From NCBI GenBank assembly GCA_964542475.1, contig CAZIUL010000046.1, forward strand, positions 1-32,498: 32,498 nt of DNA. Direction: 5' to 3'. This DNA is from CAZIUL01 sp964542475. Its GTDB lineage: Bacteria; Planctomycetota; B15-G4; CAYZWU01. Position numbers and translations under genes: made by a program. The notes under the pieces are model-generated. The model was not told the origin of the DNA. It did no database searches and was given only the letters and a program-made list of their open reading frames with translations. Below, piece after piece: positions 24,916 to 32,377 of the stretch. Positions within the stretch are counted from its first letter, which is position 1. Every line of letters begins with the position of its first letter.

Positions 24916-26013
24916 ATGAGAACCATCGCATTGATCAATCAAAAAGGAGGGGTCGGGAAGACAACCACGACCGTGAACCTTGGCAGCGGCCTTGCCCGTC
25001 TGGGTCTGAAGGTGCTTCTCGTGGATATCGATCCACAGGCCAACCTCAGCCTTCACCTCAACAGGGATACGTCGAAGGATACCAGGTCGATCTATGACCT
25101 TCTTTTGGACAACGCAAAGGTAGAGGACCTCATCGTTCCCACTTCCGAAGACGGCCTTTACATGCTTCCGAGCCATATAGACCTGTGCAGTGCTGAACTG
25201 GAGCTTGCCAGTTCCGTTGGAAGGGAGGTCATTCTGCGGGATGCGCTCGACCGGTACCTCAGCGGCGTAGCCGATCCCCCTGATTATGTTCTGATCGACT
25301 GCCCCCCCTCGCTTGGACTGTTATCCCTGAACGCACTGGTTGCCGCAAAAGAGGTCATGGTTCCCATACAGGCTGAATTTTTTGCCCTTCAGGGGATGGG
25401 CAAGCTGGTAGAGGTGGTAAACCTGGTAAAAAACAGGCTTAATCCGGGCCTGGAGATATCCAGTATTGTTGTCTGCCTGTACCGCTCACAGACAACTCTT
25501 GCAAAAGAGGTGATCGACGAGGTGAAGTCATACTTTGGGGATATCGTGTTGAACGCTAAGATCCGCCAGAACATCAGGCTTGCCGAAGCACCCGGCCACG
25601 GCAAGAGCATTTTTGAATATGACATGAGCTCCAACGGAGCCATCGATTATATGAAGCTTGCCCGTGAGGTCGCAGGCGAGCCCGAGGAGCTGCCTTCCGA
25701 GGGTGAACAAGCGCTTGAGCAGCCGGAGCAGGAGGCCGGATCAGGGCTTGGTCCGGATCCAGAGCCGCAAGCGGATATTGAGGCTGAAGCTGAGGCCAAG
25801 CCGGAAATTGAACCGGAACATGTTCCGTCCCCCCCAGACATGAACATTGAGAAGACGCCGAAAAACCCTACTGACCAAGAACTTACATCTGACAGTGATG
25901 CAGCCCATCAAACCTATGAACCGGATTTTCAGAGCCCTGACCCGGAAGATAAGGAAGACGAAACGCGGGACACACAATCCGAAGACCGGGGCAGCCAGGC
26001 GGTCGGATCATGA
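24916..26013 (+). CDS. ParA/Soj-family ATPase with acidic C-terminal tail
   Basis: A deviant Walker-A ATPase of the ParA/MinD superfamily. It has NQKGGVGKTTTTVNLG (signature lysines K10 and K15), VDIDPQANLS, and IDCPPSLGLLSLNAL, with the Soj-like ending GHGKSIFEYD. Such proteins move chromosomes or other cargo through ATP-dependent nonspecific DNA binding. ATG 24916 has GGGAGGAG directly upstream; an upstream in-frame start at 24889 is less likely. The ATPase domain ends near residue 255. About 110 further residues are Glu/Pro/Asp-rich and look disordered, which is not usual for ParA. No parB follows, and the next gene is unrelated, so chromosome segregation is not assured. Confidence 0.88.
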   Translation: MRTIALINQKGGVGKTTTTVNLGSGLARLGLKVLLVDIDPQANLSLHLNRDTSKDTRSIYDLLLDNAKVEDLIVPTSEDGLYMLPSHIDLCSAELELASSVGREVILRDALDRYLSGVADPPDYVLIDCPPSLGLLSLNALVAAKEVMVPIQAEFFALQGMGKLVEVVNLVKNRLNPGLEISSIVVCLYRSQTTLAKEVIDEVKSYFGDIVLNAKIRQNIRLAEAPGHGKSIFEYDMSSNGAIDYMKLAREVAGEPEELPSEGEQALEQPEQEAGSGLGPDPEPQADIEAEAEAKPEIEPEHVPSPPDMNIEKTPKNPTDQELTSDSDAAHQTYEPDFQSPDPEDKEDETRDTQSEDRGSQAVGS

Positions 26014-26108
26014 CCCGGGTGCAGTCTTTCCAGGAACTGCCTAATAATCTTTTATGAACGGTTTGAGTCGGGTGCCTGTATTTCCGAAATAAACAGGAGG
26101 GGAGGTTC

Positions 26109-26152
26109 ATGGTTCAGAGGTTCATGGTTCAGAGGTTCATGGTTCAGAGGTT
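26109..26152 (+). repeat. 15-bp tandem repeat, three copies, each with a start codon
   Basis: ATGGTTCAGAGGTTC occurs three times in a row (last copy with one final difference). The unit is five codons long and carries both AGAGG and an ATG three bases later, so every unit is a potential initiation site in the same frame. Gain or loss of units would change the N-terminus without a frameshift. Confidence 0.9.
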
Positions 26153-26972
26153 GTGGAGAACAACGGTGAAATGGATTAAATACAGTGTGTTCTGCTGGTT
26201 ATGCTTTATGGCCACGATATCGACATCCACAGCCTTGGCCAAGGTGATCGATGAACCCGAGTCCTATGCGTATCAGGTAAAGGTTGTCATGAAATCGGGA
26301 GCCGGGTTCGATGCGGTGATCAAGGACAAGGAGATAATAAAGCTGCTTCAGGAGAACAGGTCATTGGACCTCGATGAACTGGACAAGGCGAGGATGATCA
26401 CGCTTTTCTATATGAACGGGTTGAACGGTTCCATGGGCCTGAAAATCAAAAACATGGCGTCCTTCACAGGGTTGCTGCCTTTGAGCGAGAAGCAGTTCGA
26501 GGACGCGAAGGCGGTCATCGAGCGCCGAGTGGATGGTGTGCGCGACAAGGAGAAGGTCAGGCTTGAGAAGCTGAAAGAAAAGCGTGCGCGTGAGAGCGAG
26601 AAGAAAGCGGCAGAAGCAGCGAAGAAGAAGGAGGAGCTCGCGGAAGAGGCCCGCAAAAAGGCCGAGGCAAAGGAGATCGAGTGGGTGCTGCGTTTTCCGC
26701 CTGACGATGGCTGGGGCCCTGAAAAGAAGGAGGAGCTCTACCGGAGAGGTATAGTCATAGATGTGTATCCCAACGAGGAAGAGCAGACTTTTCTGGATCA
26801 CTACACCGAGTGGCTGGCCCAGTACGAGATCTGGAAGGCCAGGCTGGAAAAAAAGGCCGGGAAAGATGAGGAGAAAGAGAAAACACGCGGTAAGGCAGGC
26901 AAGACAGTAGAGAAAAAGAAGGAGGAGAACAAGAAATCGGAGCAAACAGAGGAGGAGAAGGACGGCAGCTAG
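26109..26972 (+). CDS. Secreted Lys/Glu-rich coiled-coil protein of unknown function
   Basis: I do not recognise this family. From ATG 26109 (strong AGGAGG eight bases upstream) the protein has 287 residues. It contains a hydrophobic signal-like segment ending TSTALA before KVIDEP, a globular-looking part (about 50-135), and a highly charged Lys/Glu/Ala helix (about 140-190). A WxxRFPPDDGWGPEKKEEL segment and a second Lys/Glu-rich tail follow. The first 15 residues are three copies of MVQRF-type sequence encoded by a 15-bp tandem repeat, so translation could begin at 26109, 26124 or 26139. GTG 26169 would start directly at the signal peptide. It lies 50 bases before lpxK and may be cotranscribed. 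Probably periplasmic. Confidence 0.65.
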   Translation: MVQRFMVQRFMVQRLWRTTVKWIKYSVFCWLCFMATISTSTALAKVIDEPESYAYQVKVVMKSGAGFDAVIKDKEIIKLLQENRSLDLDELDKARMITLFYMNGLNGSMGLKIKNMASFTGLLPLSEKQFEDAKAVIERRVDGVRDKEKVRLEKLKEKRARESEKKAAEAAKKKEELAEEARKKAEAKEIEWVLRFPPDDGWGPEKKEELYRRGIVIDVYPNEEEQTFLDHYTEWLAQYEIWKARLEKKAGKDEEKEKTRGKAGKTVEKKKEENKKSEQTEEEKDGS

Positions 26973-27022
26973 AGCTGGATAGGAATGACAGCGAGGAAGG
27001 CGAGGACACCTTCCGCGGTTTC

Positions 27023-28051
27023 ATGCGGGAACGCGCAAGCCTGGTTCCCTGGAGGATCGTTCTGCCCTTCTTGGCGATACCTGCCGCATTCTATTCATGC
27101 CTGGTACGATCGAGAAACCATCTCTATGACATGGGTTGCCTGAAGGCCGCGCGCGCGGGCGCGAGGGTCGTCAGCGTGGGGAATATCACGGTGGGGGGAA
27201 CGGGTAAAACCCCACTCGTTCATCACATCGCAGCGGAAGCGCTTCGCAGAGGCTGTTGTCCCGCGGTGTTGTCCCGCGGATACAAGGGCAGGACAATCAA
27301 TGGCCGCCTTCTGAACGATGAGGGCATGATGCTCGAGAGCAAGCTGCCCGGCCTAGTGCTCGTTCAGGATGCTGACAGGGTGAAAGCCGCAAAGGAGGCG
27401 GTCGATGAGAAGGGGGCGGATTTTCTCGTACTCGACGATGGCTTCCAGCACCGCCGCCTTTCACGCGACCTGGACATCGTGCTGGTGGATGCGGCAAGGC
27501 CTTTCGGGTTCGGCCGCCTTGTGCCCGCGGGCCTGCTCCGCGAGCCTCTGCGCGGGCTCGGGCGGGCCGAAGCCATAGTGCTGACCAGGACAGACCAGGT
27601 GACGGATGCAAGGCTCCGTGAGATAGAGAGAATCATCGGATCCCATACTGCAGCGCAGACCCCCGTTTTCCACACGGCCCATGTCCCTGTCGCCCTGAGG
27701 CCGGCGGACGGATCCCCGCCAAAAAAACCGGGCTTCCTTGAACGAAGAAAGGTTTTTCTGTTCTGCGGTATCGCGAACCCGGCCGCTTTCAAGCGGACAG
27801 TCGAATCGACAGGCGCTGTTGTGCAGGGGATGCGCTCATTTCCGGATCATCACTGGTACACGCGAAGCGATCTGGAAGATGTGGCCGGGCGTGCAAAGGA
27901 AAGCGGAGCGGATCTGGTTGTGACAACGGAAAAGGATGGGGTGAAGATAGCGGGCATCGAAGCCGCACACGAACTGTTTGTACTCGAGATAGGCGTGGCT
28001 TTCCCGGACGGCGAGGATCGTTTCTGGGACCTTGTGTTTTCAGGTCGATGA
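27023..28051 (+). CDS. lpxK: Tetraacyldisaccharide 4'-kinase LpxK
   Basis: Inner-membrane-associated kinase that phosphorylates the 4' position of the lipid A precursor, showing that the organism makes lipopolysaccharide. The N-terminal hydrophobic stretch (about 10-25) is followed by VSVGNITVGGTGKTP with the ATP loop G58-GTGKT63. LSRGYKG and LDDGFQHRRL (D138-D-G-F-Q-H143) follow; all are LpxK signatures. The 342 residues match the family. The frame is closed by TAG 42 bases upstream with no other start between, so ATG 27023 is the only choice, although its ribosome binding site is weak. No other lpx gene or KDO transferase is in the window. Confidence 0.94.
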   Translation: MRERASLVPWRIVLPFLAIPAAFYSCLVRSRNHLYDMGCLKAARAGARVVSVGNITVGGTGKTPLVHHIAAEALRRGCCPAVLSRGYKGRTINGRLLNDEGMMLESKLPGLVLVQDADRVKAAKEAVDEKGADFLVLDDGFQHRRLSRDLDIVLVDAARPFGFGRLVPAGLLREPLRGLGRAEAIVLTRTDQVTDARLREIERIIGSHTAAQTPVFHTAHVPVALRPADGSPPKKPGFLERRKVFLFCGIANPAAFKRTVESTGAVVQGMRSFPDHHWYTRSDLEDVAGRAKESGADLVVTTEKDGVKIAGIEAAHELFVLEIGVAFPDGEDRFWDLVFSGR

Positions 28052-28075
28052 TCCTCGGCTCCGGACACTCCCTTC

Positions 28076-28190
28076 GATCCCGATCCTGATTCCGTTTCGG
28101 CGGCTGACAGAGAGGCGCCCTCCATCATTTAATGGGCGCATGCCGTTTTTCCTGGAGGGCGGCACTCTGTTGCCGCCTCTTCTCTTCTCT
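28076..28190 (+). repeat. Palindromic intergenic element, single copy
   Basis: Between the convergent ends of lpxK and the phosphodiesterase-like gene. It begins with 22 bases (28076-28097) identical to 20494-20515. The arms CGCCCTCCA (28116-28124) and TGGAGGGCG (28153-28161) and hairpin GGCGGCA/TGCCGCC (28158-28177) follow. The second hairpin is degenerate (near 28098-28119). A pyrimidine-only tract continues to the end of the gene on the other strand. A single-copy version of the unit expanded at 20571-21043. Confidence 0.8.
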
Positions 28191-28202
28191 ACTCTCTTCT
28201 CC

Positions 28203-28964
28203 TCACCACTCGTACGTCTTCCCCTGCTCGAGCATGGACACGTTTTCAAGCCCAAGATCCGCGATCTCTTTCCTGATCTCCTCGTAACAGCTTGGTTTCG
28301 CGTGGGTGACGAGCACCTGCACATTTTCAGGGAGTTTTACCTTTTCCGCTGCAAAGGCGGATGTTGTCAGGTGCCTGCTCGATACCGCGATATCGCGCAT
28401 CCTGTCAGGGAAGGATGCCTCAATGATGACAGCCTTCAGGTTCTTTGCTTTTTCGATCAGGCCGAGCGCTCCGTCGATGGAGCAGGTATCCCCGCTTATG
28501 AAGATGGATGAGTTTTTGTCCTCCACGAGGTACCCGCAGCATTCCACGGAATGCTTCATGGGCGCGGTGGTAAAACATGTGCCGTTGATGTCGAGACGTA
28601 CACCTCCCTTGATTTTTTCGAAGCTGAGAATGGAGGACCGTCTGTTCGAAAGGCTCCCGAAGTCCGGCCAGATGCTGTTGTTGAAGATATGGTTCTCGAT
28701 GCAGCTTATTGTCGCCTCAAGGCCGTATACGATGACCGGACGGTCGAGCATGTCGAACACATTGTCGAGAAAAAAGGGCAGGGTTGCGATGTGATCCATG
28801 TGAGCATGCGTGAGAAATATCCGCCTTATCCTTGCCTGATCCGGAGGATCGAGCATCGTGCTGATGGCGCCCGCATCCAACGCTGTTTCGTCGTTGATCA
28901 GAAATGAGGTGGGATGCATGCCTGGTGCGTTCCCACCGAAGCAACCGAGTACTTTCAAACGCAA
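28203..28964 (-). CDS. Metallo-beta-lactamase-fold hydrolase, class II cyclic-nucleotide phosphodiesterase-like
   Basis: The 253-residue protein begins RLKVLGCFGGNAPGMHPTSFLI and has the zinc motif H53-AHMDH58. Later ligand candidates are PMKHSVE, ISGDTC and VTHAKPS. This arrangement, including the N-terminal GC.GG...TSFL region, resembles class II 3',5'-cyclic-nucleotide phosphodiesterases (yeast PDE1 type), though other MBL hydrolases cannot be excluded. The frame is open to 29042, but that part lies in the predicted promoter. TTG 28964 has GGAGGG six bases upstream and starts exactly at the conserved strand. It is divergent from a channel gene with a cyclic-nucleotide-binding domain, which favours a cyclic nucleotide substrate. 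Confidence 0.75.
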   Translation of the reverse strand: MRLKVLGCFGGNAPGMHPTSFLINDETALDAGAISTMLDPPDQARIRRIFLTHAHMDHIATLPFFLDNVFDMLDRPVIVYGLEATISCIENHIFNNSIWPDFGSLSNRRSSILSFEKIKGGVRLDINGTCFTTAPMKHSVECCGYLVEDKNSSIFISGDTCSIDGALGLIEKAKNLKAVIIEASFPDRMRDIAVSSRHLTTSAFAAEKVKLPENVQVLVTHAKPSCYEEIRKEIADLGLENVSMLEQGKTYEW

Positions 28965-29029
28965 GGCCGGCCCTCCGATAAATGTGCGACAAAGCGCTGC
29001 TGGTGCATCGCGGGTTGCCCAAGGGGATA

Positions 29030-29058
29030 ATACTAACAGCATGCCCCGGCCCGGTCAA
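29030..29058 (-). promoter_or_regulatory. Predicted promoter of the phosphodiesterase-like gene
   Basis: On the minus strand TTGACC (29058-29053), a 17-base spacer and TAGTAT (29035-29030). The transcript would begin near 29023, downstream of the longest-frame start at 29042, supporting the shorter protein. Confidence 0.55.
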
Positions 29059-29093
29059 CCGGCCCTTCGGTCTTCTTCCTCGTCTCCCCGCAC

Positions 29094-29122
29094 TTGACGC
29101 CGCACATGGCGTGGAGTAAGAT
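29094..29122 (+). promoter_or_regulatory. Predicted promoter of the mechanosensitive channel gene
   Basis: TTGACG (29094-29099), a 17-base spacer and TAAGAT (29117-29122). It is back to back with the minus-strand promoter at 29030-29058, with 35 bases between the two -35 boxes, so a shared regulator could act on both. Confidence 0.55.
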
Positions 29123-29154
29123 CCCTGCCAAAAGTCGGCGTTCTTTTAGGAGGG

Positions 29155-30735
29155 ATGAAGATCTTTTATTTCGCGGTTGTTTTTTCTACGTGGGTGGACA
29201 CTGCCGTTGCCCTGCTGGCCCTGTATCTTTTTCTTGTCTTTTTCAAGAAGGGGCAGAGATGCAGGGAAGAGGCGCGCGTGTTCTTCTTGTACCTGGCCCT
29301 TGCGGTTATCCCCTTGCTCGCAATAGTCCATTTCGGGGGGCGATGGGACTTTTCCAGGGGATCGGATTTCAACAGTCTCGACTGCTGGTGGAGCATACAG
29401 GTACAGCCCGAAGGAGATGACGGGGAAGCCGGGGTTTTCAACCTGATCAAAGCCGGGCTTGTTTTTTCCATGCTTTTCATCGGCGCCGGCATCCTTGTCG
29501 GGCTTTTCTCCTGGTACCACCGAAAGAAAAGGGGTGTCAGGCTCCTGTCCATTCACAGGCTCCTGATCAAGATGGCGATCCTTCTTCTCGGCATGATGTT
29601 TTACCTGAAGTCGGAAGGCATCAGCCTTACTCCGCTCTGGGTAGGCATGGGCGCTGCCTCCATAGTCCTGGGGATAGCGCTGCAGGAGCCTCTCGCGAGC
29701 CTTTTCACGGGTGTGGCCCTCGACCTCGAGGGCGTGTTCAGGCGTGGGGAATGGATCCGCGTGGGAGGAAAAGAGGGGTTGGCCGGCAAGGTTGTGGAGA
29801 AAAACTGGCGAACCACCAGGATCATGACCATTGACGACGAGCTCGTCACTCTTCCCAACAAAACCCTCGGTTCAGAGAAGGTGTTGAACTACAACCAGCC
29901 CGATGCGGCCCACGTGCACAAGCTGTACGTGGGAACCTCGTATAACGACCCTCCGGTCAAGGTGAAGGAGATCCTGCGAACACTGCTGATAAGGGAGCCG
30001 CGCATTGCAACAGATCCCTCTCCCAGGGTCCGGACCATCAAGTACAACGATTTCTCCGTCGACTACCAGCTCAAGTTCTGGATCCGCAACTACGAACAGC
30101 ATCCGGACATAAACGATTCGATAATGACCCAGATATGGTACGCGTTCAAGTTCTACGGGGTGGAGATACCGTTCCCGATACGCACGGTGCACATGAAGGA
30201 AAGGGAACAGGTCGCGCAGGAAGGCACGGAGATCGACGGCGGCGTGGACAGGATAAGGGGTTTTCTGGATGCCCTGCCATTTCTTGATCGCCACCTGAAC
30301 CACAAGGATCTCGATTATCTCGCCAGGAATTCGTTTCAAAGGCCGTACAAGGCCGGAGAGCACGTGGTCCACAAGGGCGAAAAGGGCGATGCCCTGTACA
30401 TTGTCAGCGAGGGGTGGTGCGAGGTGATGCTGTCTGACGGTCGCAGCCGCAAGATAGAGCAGGGCGGGTATTTCGGGGAGATGGGCCTAATGGGGGGGAG
30501 ATTGCGCACTGCTGATGTGGTTGCCGGGGCTGAGGGTGGAAAGACGATCCGCGTCGACCGGGAAAGCATGCAGGTGCTGTTCAACCGATACCCCCGCCTT
30601 CAGGAGGAGTTCGAACAGGTAAAACAGCAGCGGATAATAGACTCCAGGCTGGAGAAAGAACAAGTCGGCGAAGAAGAGGTTTCCCTTGTCGCGAAGATAC
30701 TGAAAGAGGTGAGGGAGTTCATTGTGCCGTGGTAG
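29155..30735 (+). CDS. MscS-type mechanosensitive channel with C-terminal cyclic-nucleotide-binding domain
   Basis: A 526-residue membrane protein. Hydrophobic segments lie at about 7-30, 42-60, 97-120 and 134-152. The MscS pore helix and beta domain follow (VGMGAASIVLGIALQEPLAS near 163-182, then DLEGVFRRGEWI, VVEKNWRTTRI and LPNKTL). The last 150 residues form a cyclic-nucleotide-binding domain, with a phosphate-binding cassette at Y439-FGEMGLMGG...R451-T-A453, including the arginine expected to contact the cyclic phosphate. Channels of this class open or are tuned by cyclic nucleotides as well as tension (MscS/bCNG families). AGGAGGG (29148-29154) abuts ATG 29155 with no spacer, which is unusual. 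It is divergent from the phosphodiesterase-like gene. Confidence 0.9.
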   Translation: MKIFYFAVVFSTWVDTAVALLALYLFLVFFKKGQRCREEARVFFLYLALAVIPLLAIVHFGGRWDFSRGSDFNSLDCWWSIQVQPEGDDGEAGVFNLIKAGLVFSMLFIGAGILVGLFSWYHRKKRGVRLLSIHRLLIKMAILLLGMMFYLKSEGISLTPLWVGMGAASIVLGIALQEPLASLFTGVALDLEGVFRRGEWIRVGGKEGLAGKVVEKNWRTTRIMTIDDELVTLPNKTLGSEKVLNYNQPDAAHVHKLYVGTSYNDPPVKVKEILRTLLIREPRIATDPSPRVRTIKYNDFSVDYQLKFWIRNYEQHPDINDSIMTQIWYAFKFYGVEIPFPIRTVHMKEREQVAQEGTEIDGGVDRIRGFLDALPFLDRHLNHKDLDYLARNSFQRPYKAGEHVVHKGEKGDALYIVSEGWCEVMLSDGRSRKIEQGGYFGEMGLMGGRLRTADVVAGAEGGKTIRVDRESMQVLFNRYPRLQEEFEQVKQQRIIDSRLEKEQVGEEEVSLVAKILKEVREFIVPW

Positions 30736-30758
30736 AAGCCCGGCCTTCGGCCTTCTTT
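30734..30758 (+). terminator. Probable intrinsic terminator after the channel gene
   Basis: AGAAGCCCGGCCTTCGGCC followed by TTCTTT can fold as a GC-rich hairpin with a TTC loop or an AGAAGCC/GGC-TTCT stem, with a short T-rich end. It starts within the stop codon of the channel gene and lies in the 37-base gap before the next start. Confidence 0.45.
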
Positions 30759-30772
30759 GGACAGCTTCATGA

Positions 30773-32377
30773 ATGAGCACTAATAAAACCACAAAAGGAA
30801 CGGTCAGCTCTTTTTTCGGCGTGGTGCTTCTTTTCGTCTCGCTGACCTATTCCGGCTGGATGATGAGCCATGCGTTTGGAGGGGATTTCCATCGCGGCTA
30901 TCTGGGGCATAACGGCGCGCGCTATTCCATAATGGCCAGAAATGTGCTTCGGTACGATGTGGCCGAATTCAGCTTTGTCCCGCTTCTCAACGCTGCCTGT
31001 GAGACAGAGCCTGACATGTACCTTCACCATCCCCCTCTTTTGCACTGGGTCATGGCGTTCGTGTTTCGCGTCTTTGGCGAGGCTGAGGATCATGTACGGA
31101 TGGTTCCGTGCCTGTTCACCCTGTTGAACCTGGTCATGGTCTATCTTCTTGGCCGCAGAATCCTGGGCGGGAGCCTGCCCGGAGGTGCGTGCGCCCTGAT
31201 GGCCGCCGCTCTCCCCATGACGAGTTTTTACGGTGCACACATCGATGTTCAGGGATCGCCGCTGGTGTTCTGCATGCTGGCTTCCACCTACTGCTTCTGC
31301 CAATGGCTGGTAGCTTTCAGGAAAGCCTGGCTTTTTCCCAGCCTGGTTTTTCTTGCACTCGGAACGCTTTTCGACTGGCCTGCGCTTTACTTGTGCCCGC
31401 TGTTTCCGATTTACTGCTGGATGAGCTCGAGGCGGCTGGGAGGAGATTTCGCCGGAGCTCTGAGGAAGACCTGGCCGTTTGTTGCAACGGGATTTGCCCT
31501 CTTTTTACTGCTGGTTGTATGGCTTGCCATGGCTGGTACTCCGAAAGGAACCACCCTTTTCGAGTCCCTCATCGCCCGTTCGGTGAAACCTGAAGCCGCA
31601 GGTTTCGAGATTGGCAGCTACTGGGATTATTTCATCGGATCGCTCGGGTACTGCATTCCAACCGTGCACAGCCTTTATCCGTTCCCTTTCCTGCTCCTGC
31701 TCCTGCTGGGATGGGTTTTCAGGAAAAACGGATCAGAAGAGTCCGGGCATCTGTTCCATGTGCTCCTGATGTTCTTTCTGCTTGGCACTCTCCACATGGT
31801 TTTTTTCCCCACAAGCGTTCTGTTTCACGACTACTGGGTCTTCCTCTACATGCCCTGGGTAGCGATCGGGACGGGTTCGGCCCTTTGCAGGATCGCGGCT
31901 TTCGCGCGCAGCAGGACAGCGGGAAAAGCTGTCGGATTTGCTGCGGCGGCTGCTGTTGCGCTGGCAATAATGGCGGCGGGGCACCTATATTCCCTCGATC
32001 GGTTCGAGCGGGAAATCGACTGGTTTACCAGCGAGTTCGGCAAAGCCATCCACGATGTGGCCGCGCCCGGGGATGCTGTGCTCAGCAATGCTTTGCATTG
32101 CAACTCCTATGACCCGCGCGCGCCCGAGGGTGTGGACCGCTATGTTTTCAGCAAGCCGGCGCTGACCTTTTATGCGGACCGCGTGGTGAGGGGCAACATA
32201 CGGACTGTAGAGCAGTTCGAGGACGCGTTGAAGCGCCGGGACGATTTTGTCTTTTTCGCATTTATCAACTCAGCGGCTTACAAGGAGAAGAACAGGGAGC
32301 TTTTTCTCTACCTCGAGTCGCGCTATCCCGTTGAAAAGAAAGTCCACGAAGTTGTCTTTTTCCGGATCGGGGGATGA
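30773..32377 (+). CDS. GT39 (PMT/ArnT-like) membrane glycosyltransferase
   Basis: A 534-residue polytopic protein with about ten to twelve membrane segments. The N-terminal half carries the layout of the dolichyl/undecaprenyl-phosphate sugar transferases. It has an early acidic-aromatic loop (GGDFHRGYLGHNGARYSIMARN, in which an Asp is expected to be catalytic), then HHPPLLHWVMAFVFRVFG and LLGRRILGGSL, followed by the C-terminal soluble tail (ATFYADR-like ALTFYADRVV). Such enzymes transfer a sugar from a lipid carrier to lipid A, glycan or protein on the outer face of the membrane. The substrate is unknown; the presence of lpxK nearby makes lipid A or LPS only one option. The ribosome binding site before ATG 30773 is weak. 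Confidence 0.82.
   Translation: MSTNKTTKGTVSSFFGVVLLFVSLTYSGWMMSHAFGGDFHRGYLGHNGARYSIMARNVLRYDVAEFSFVPLLNAACETEPDMYLHHPPLLHWVMAFVFRVFGEAEDHVRMVPCLFTLLNLVMVYLLGRRILGGSLPGGACALMAAALPMTSFYGAHIDVQGSPLVFCMLASTYCFCQWLVAFRKAWLFPSLVFLALGTLFDWPALYLCPLFPIYCWMSSRRLGGDFAGALRKTWPFVATGFALFLLLVVWLAMAGTPKGTTLFESLIARSVKPEAAGFEIGSYWDYFIGSLGYCIPTVHSLYPFPFLLLLLLGWVFRKNGSEESGHLFHVLLMFFLLGTLHMVFFPTSVLFHDYWVFLYMPWVAIGTGSALCRIAAFARSRTAGKAVGFAAAAAVALAIMAAGHLYSLDRFEREIDWFTSEFGKAIHDVAAPGDAVLSNALHCNSYDPRAPEGVDRYVFSKPALTFYADRVVRGNIRTVEQFEDALKRRDDFVFFAFINSAAYKEKNRELFLYLESRYPVEKKVHEVVFFRIGG

Noticed and set aside
28965..29042. 26-residue N-terminal extension of the phosphodiesterase-like protein
   Set aside because: It would start upstream of the predicted transcript start, and TTG 28964 has a proper ribosome binding site and begins at the conserved strand.
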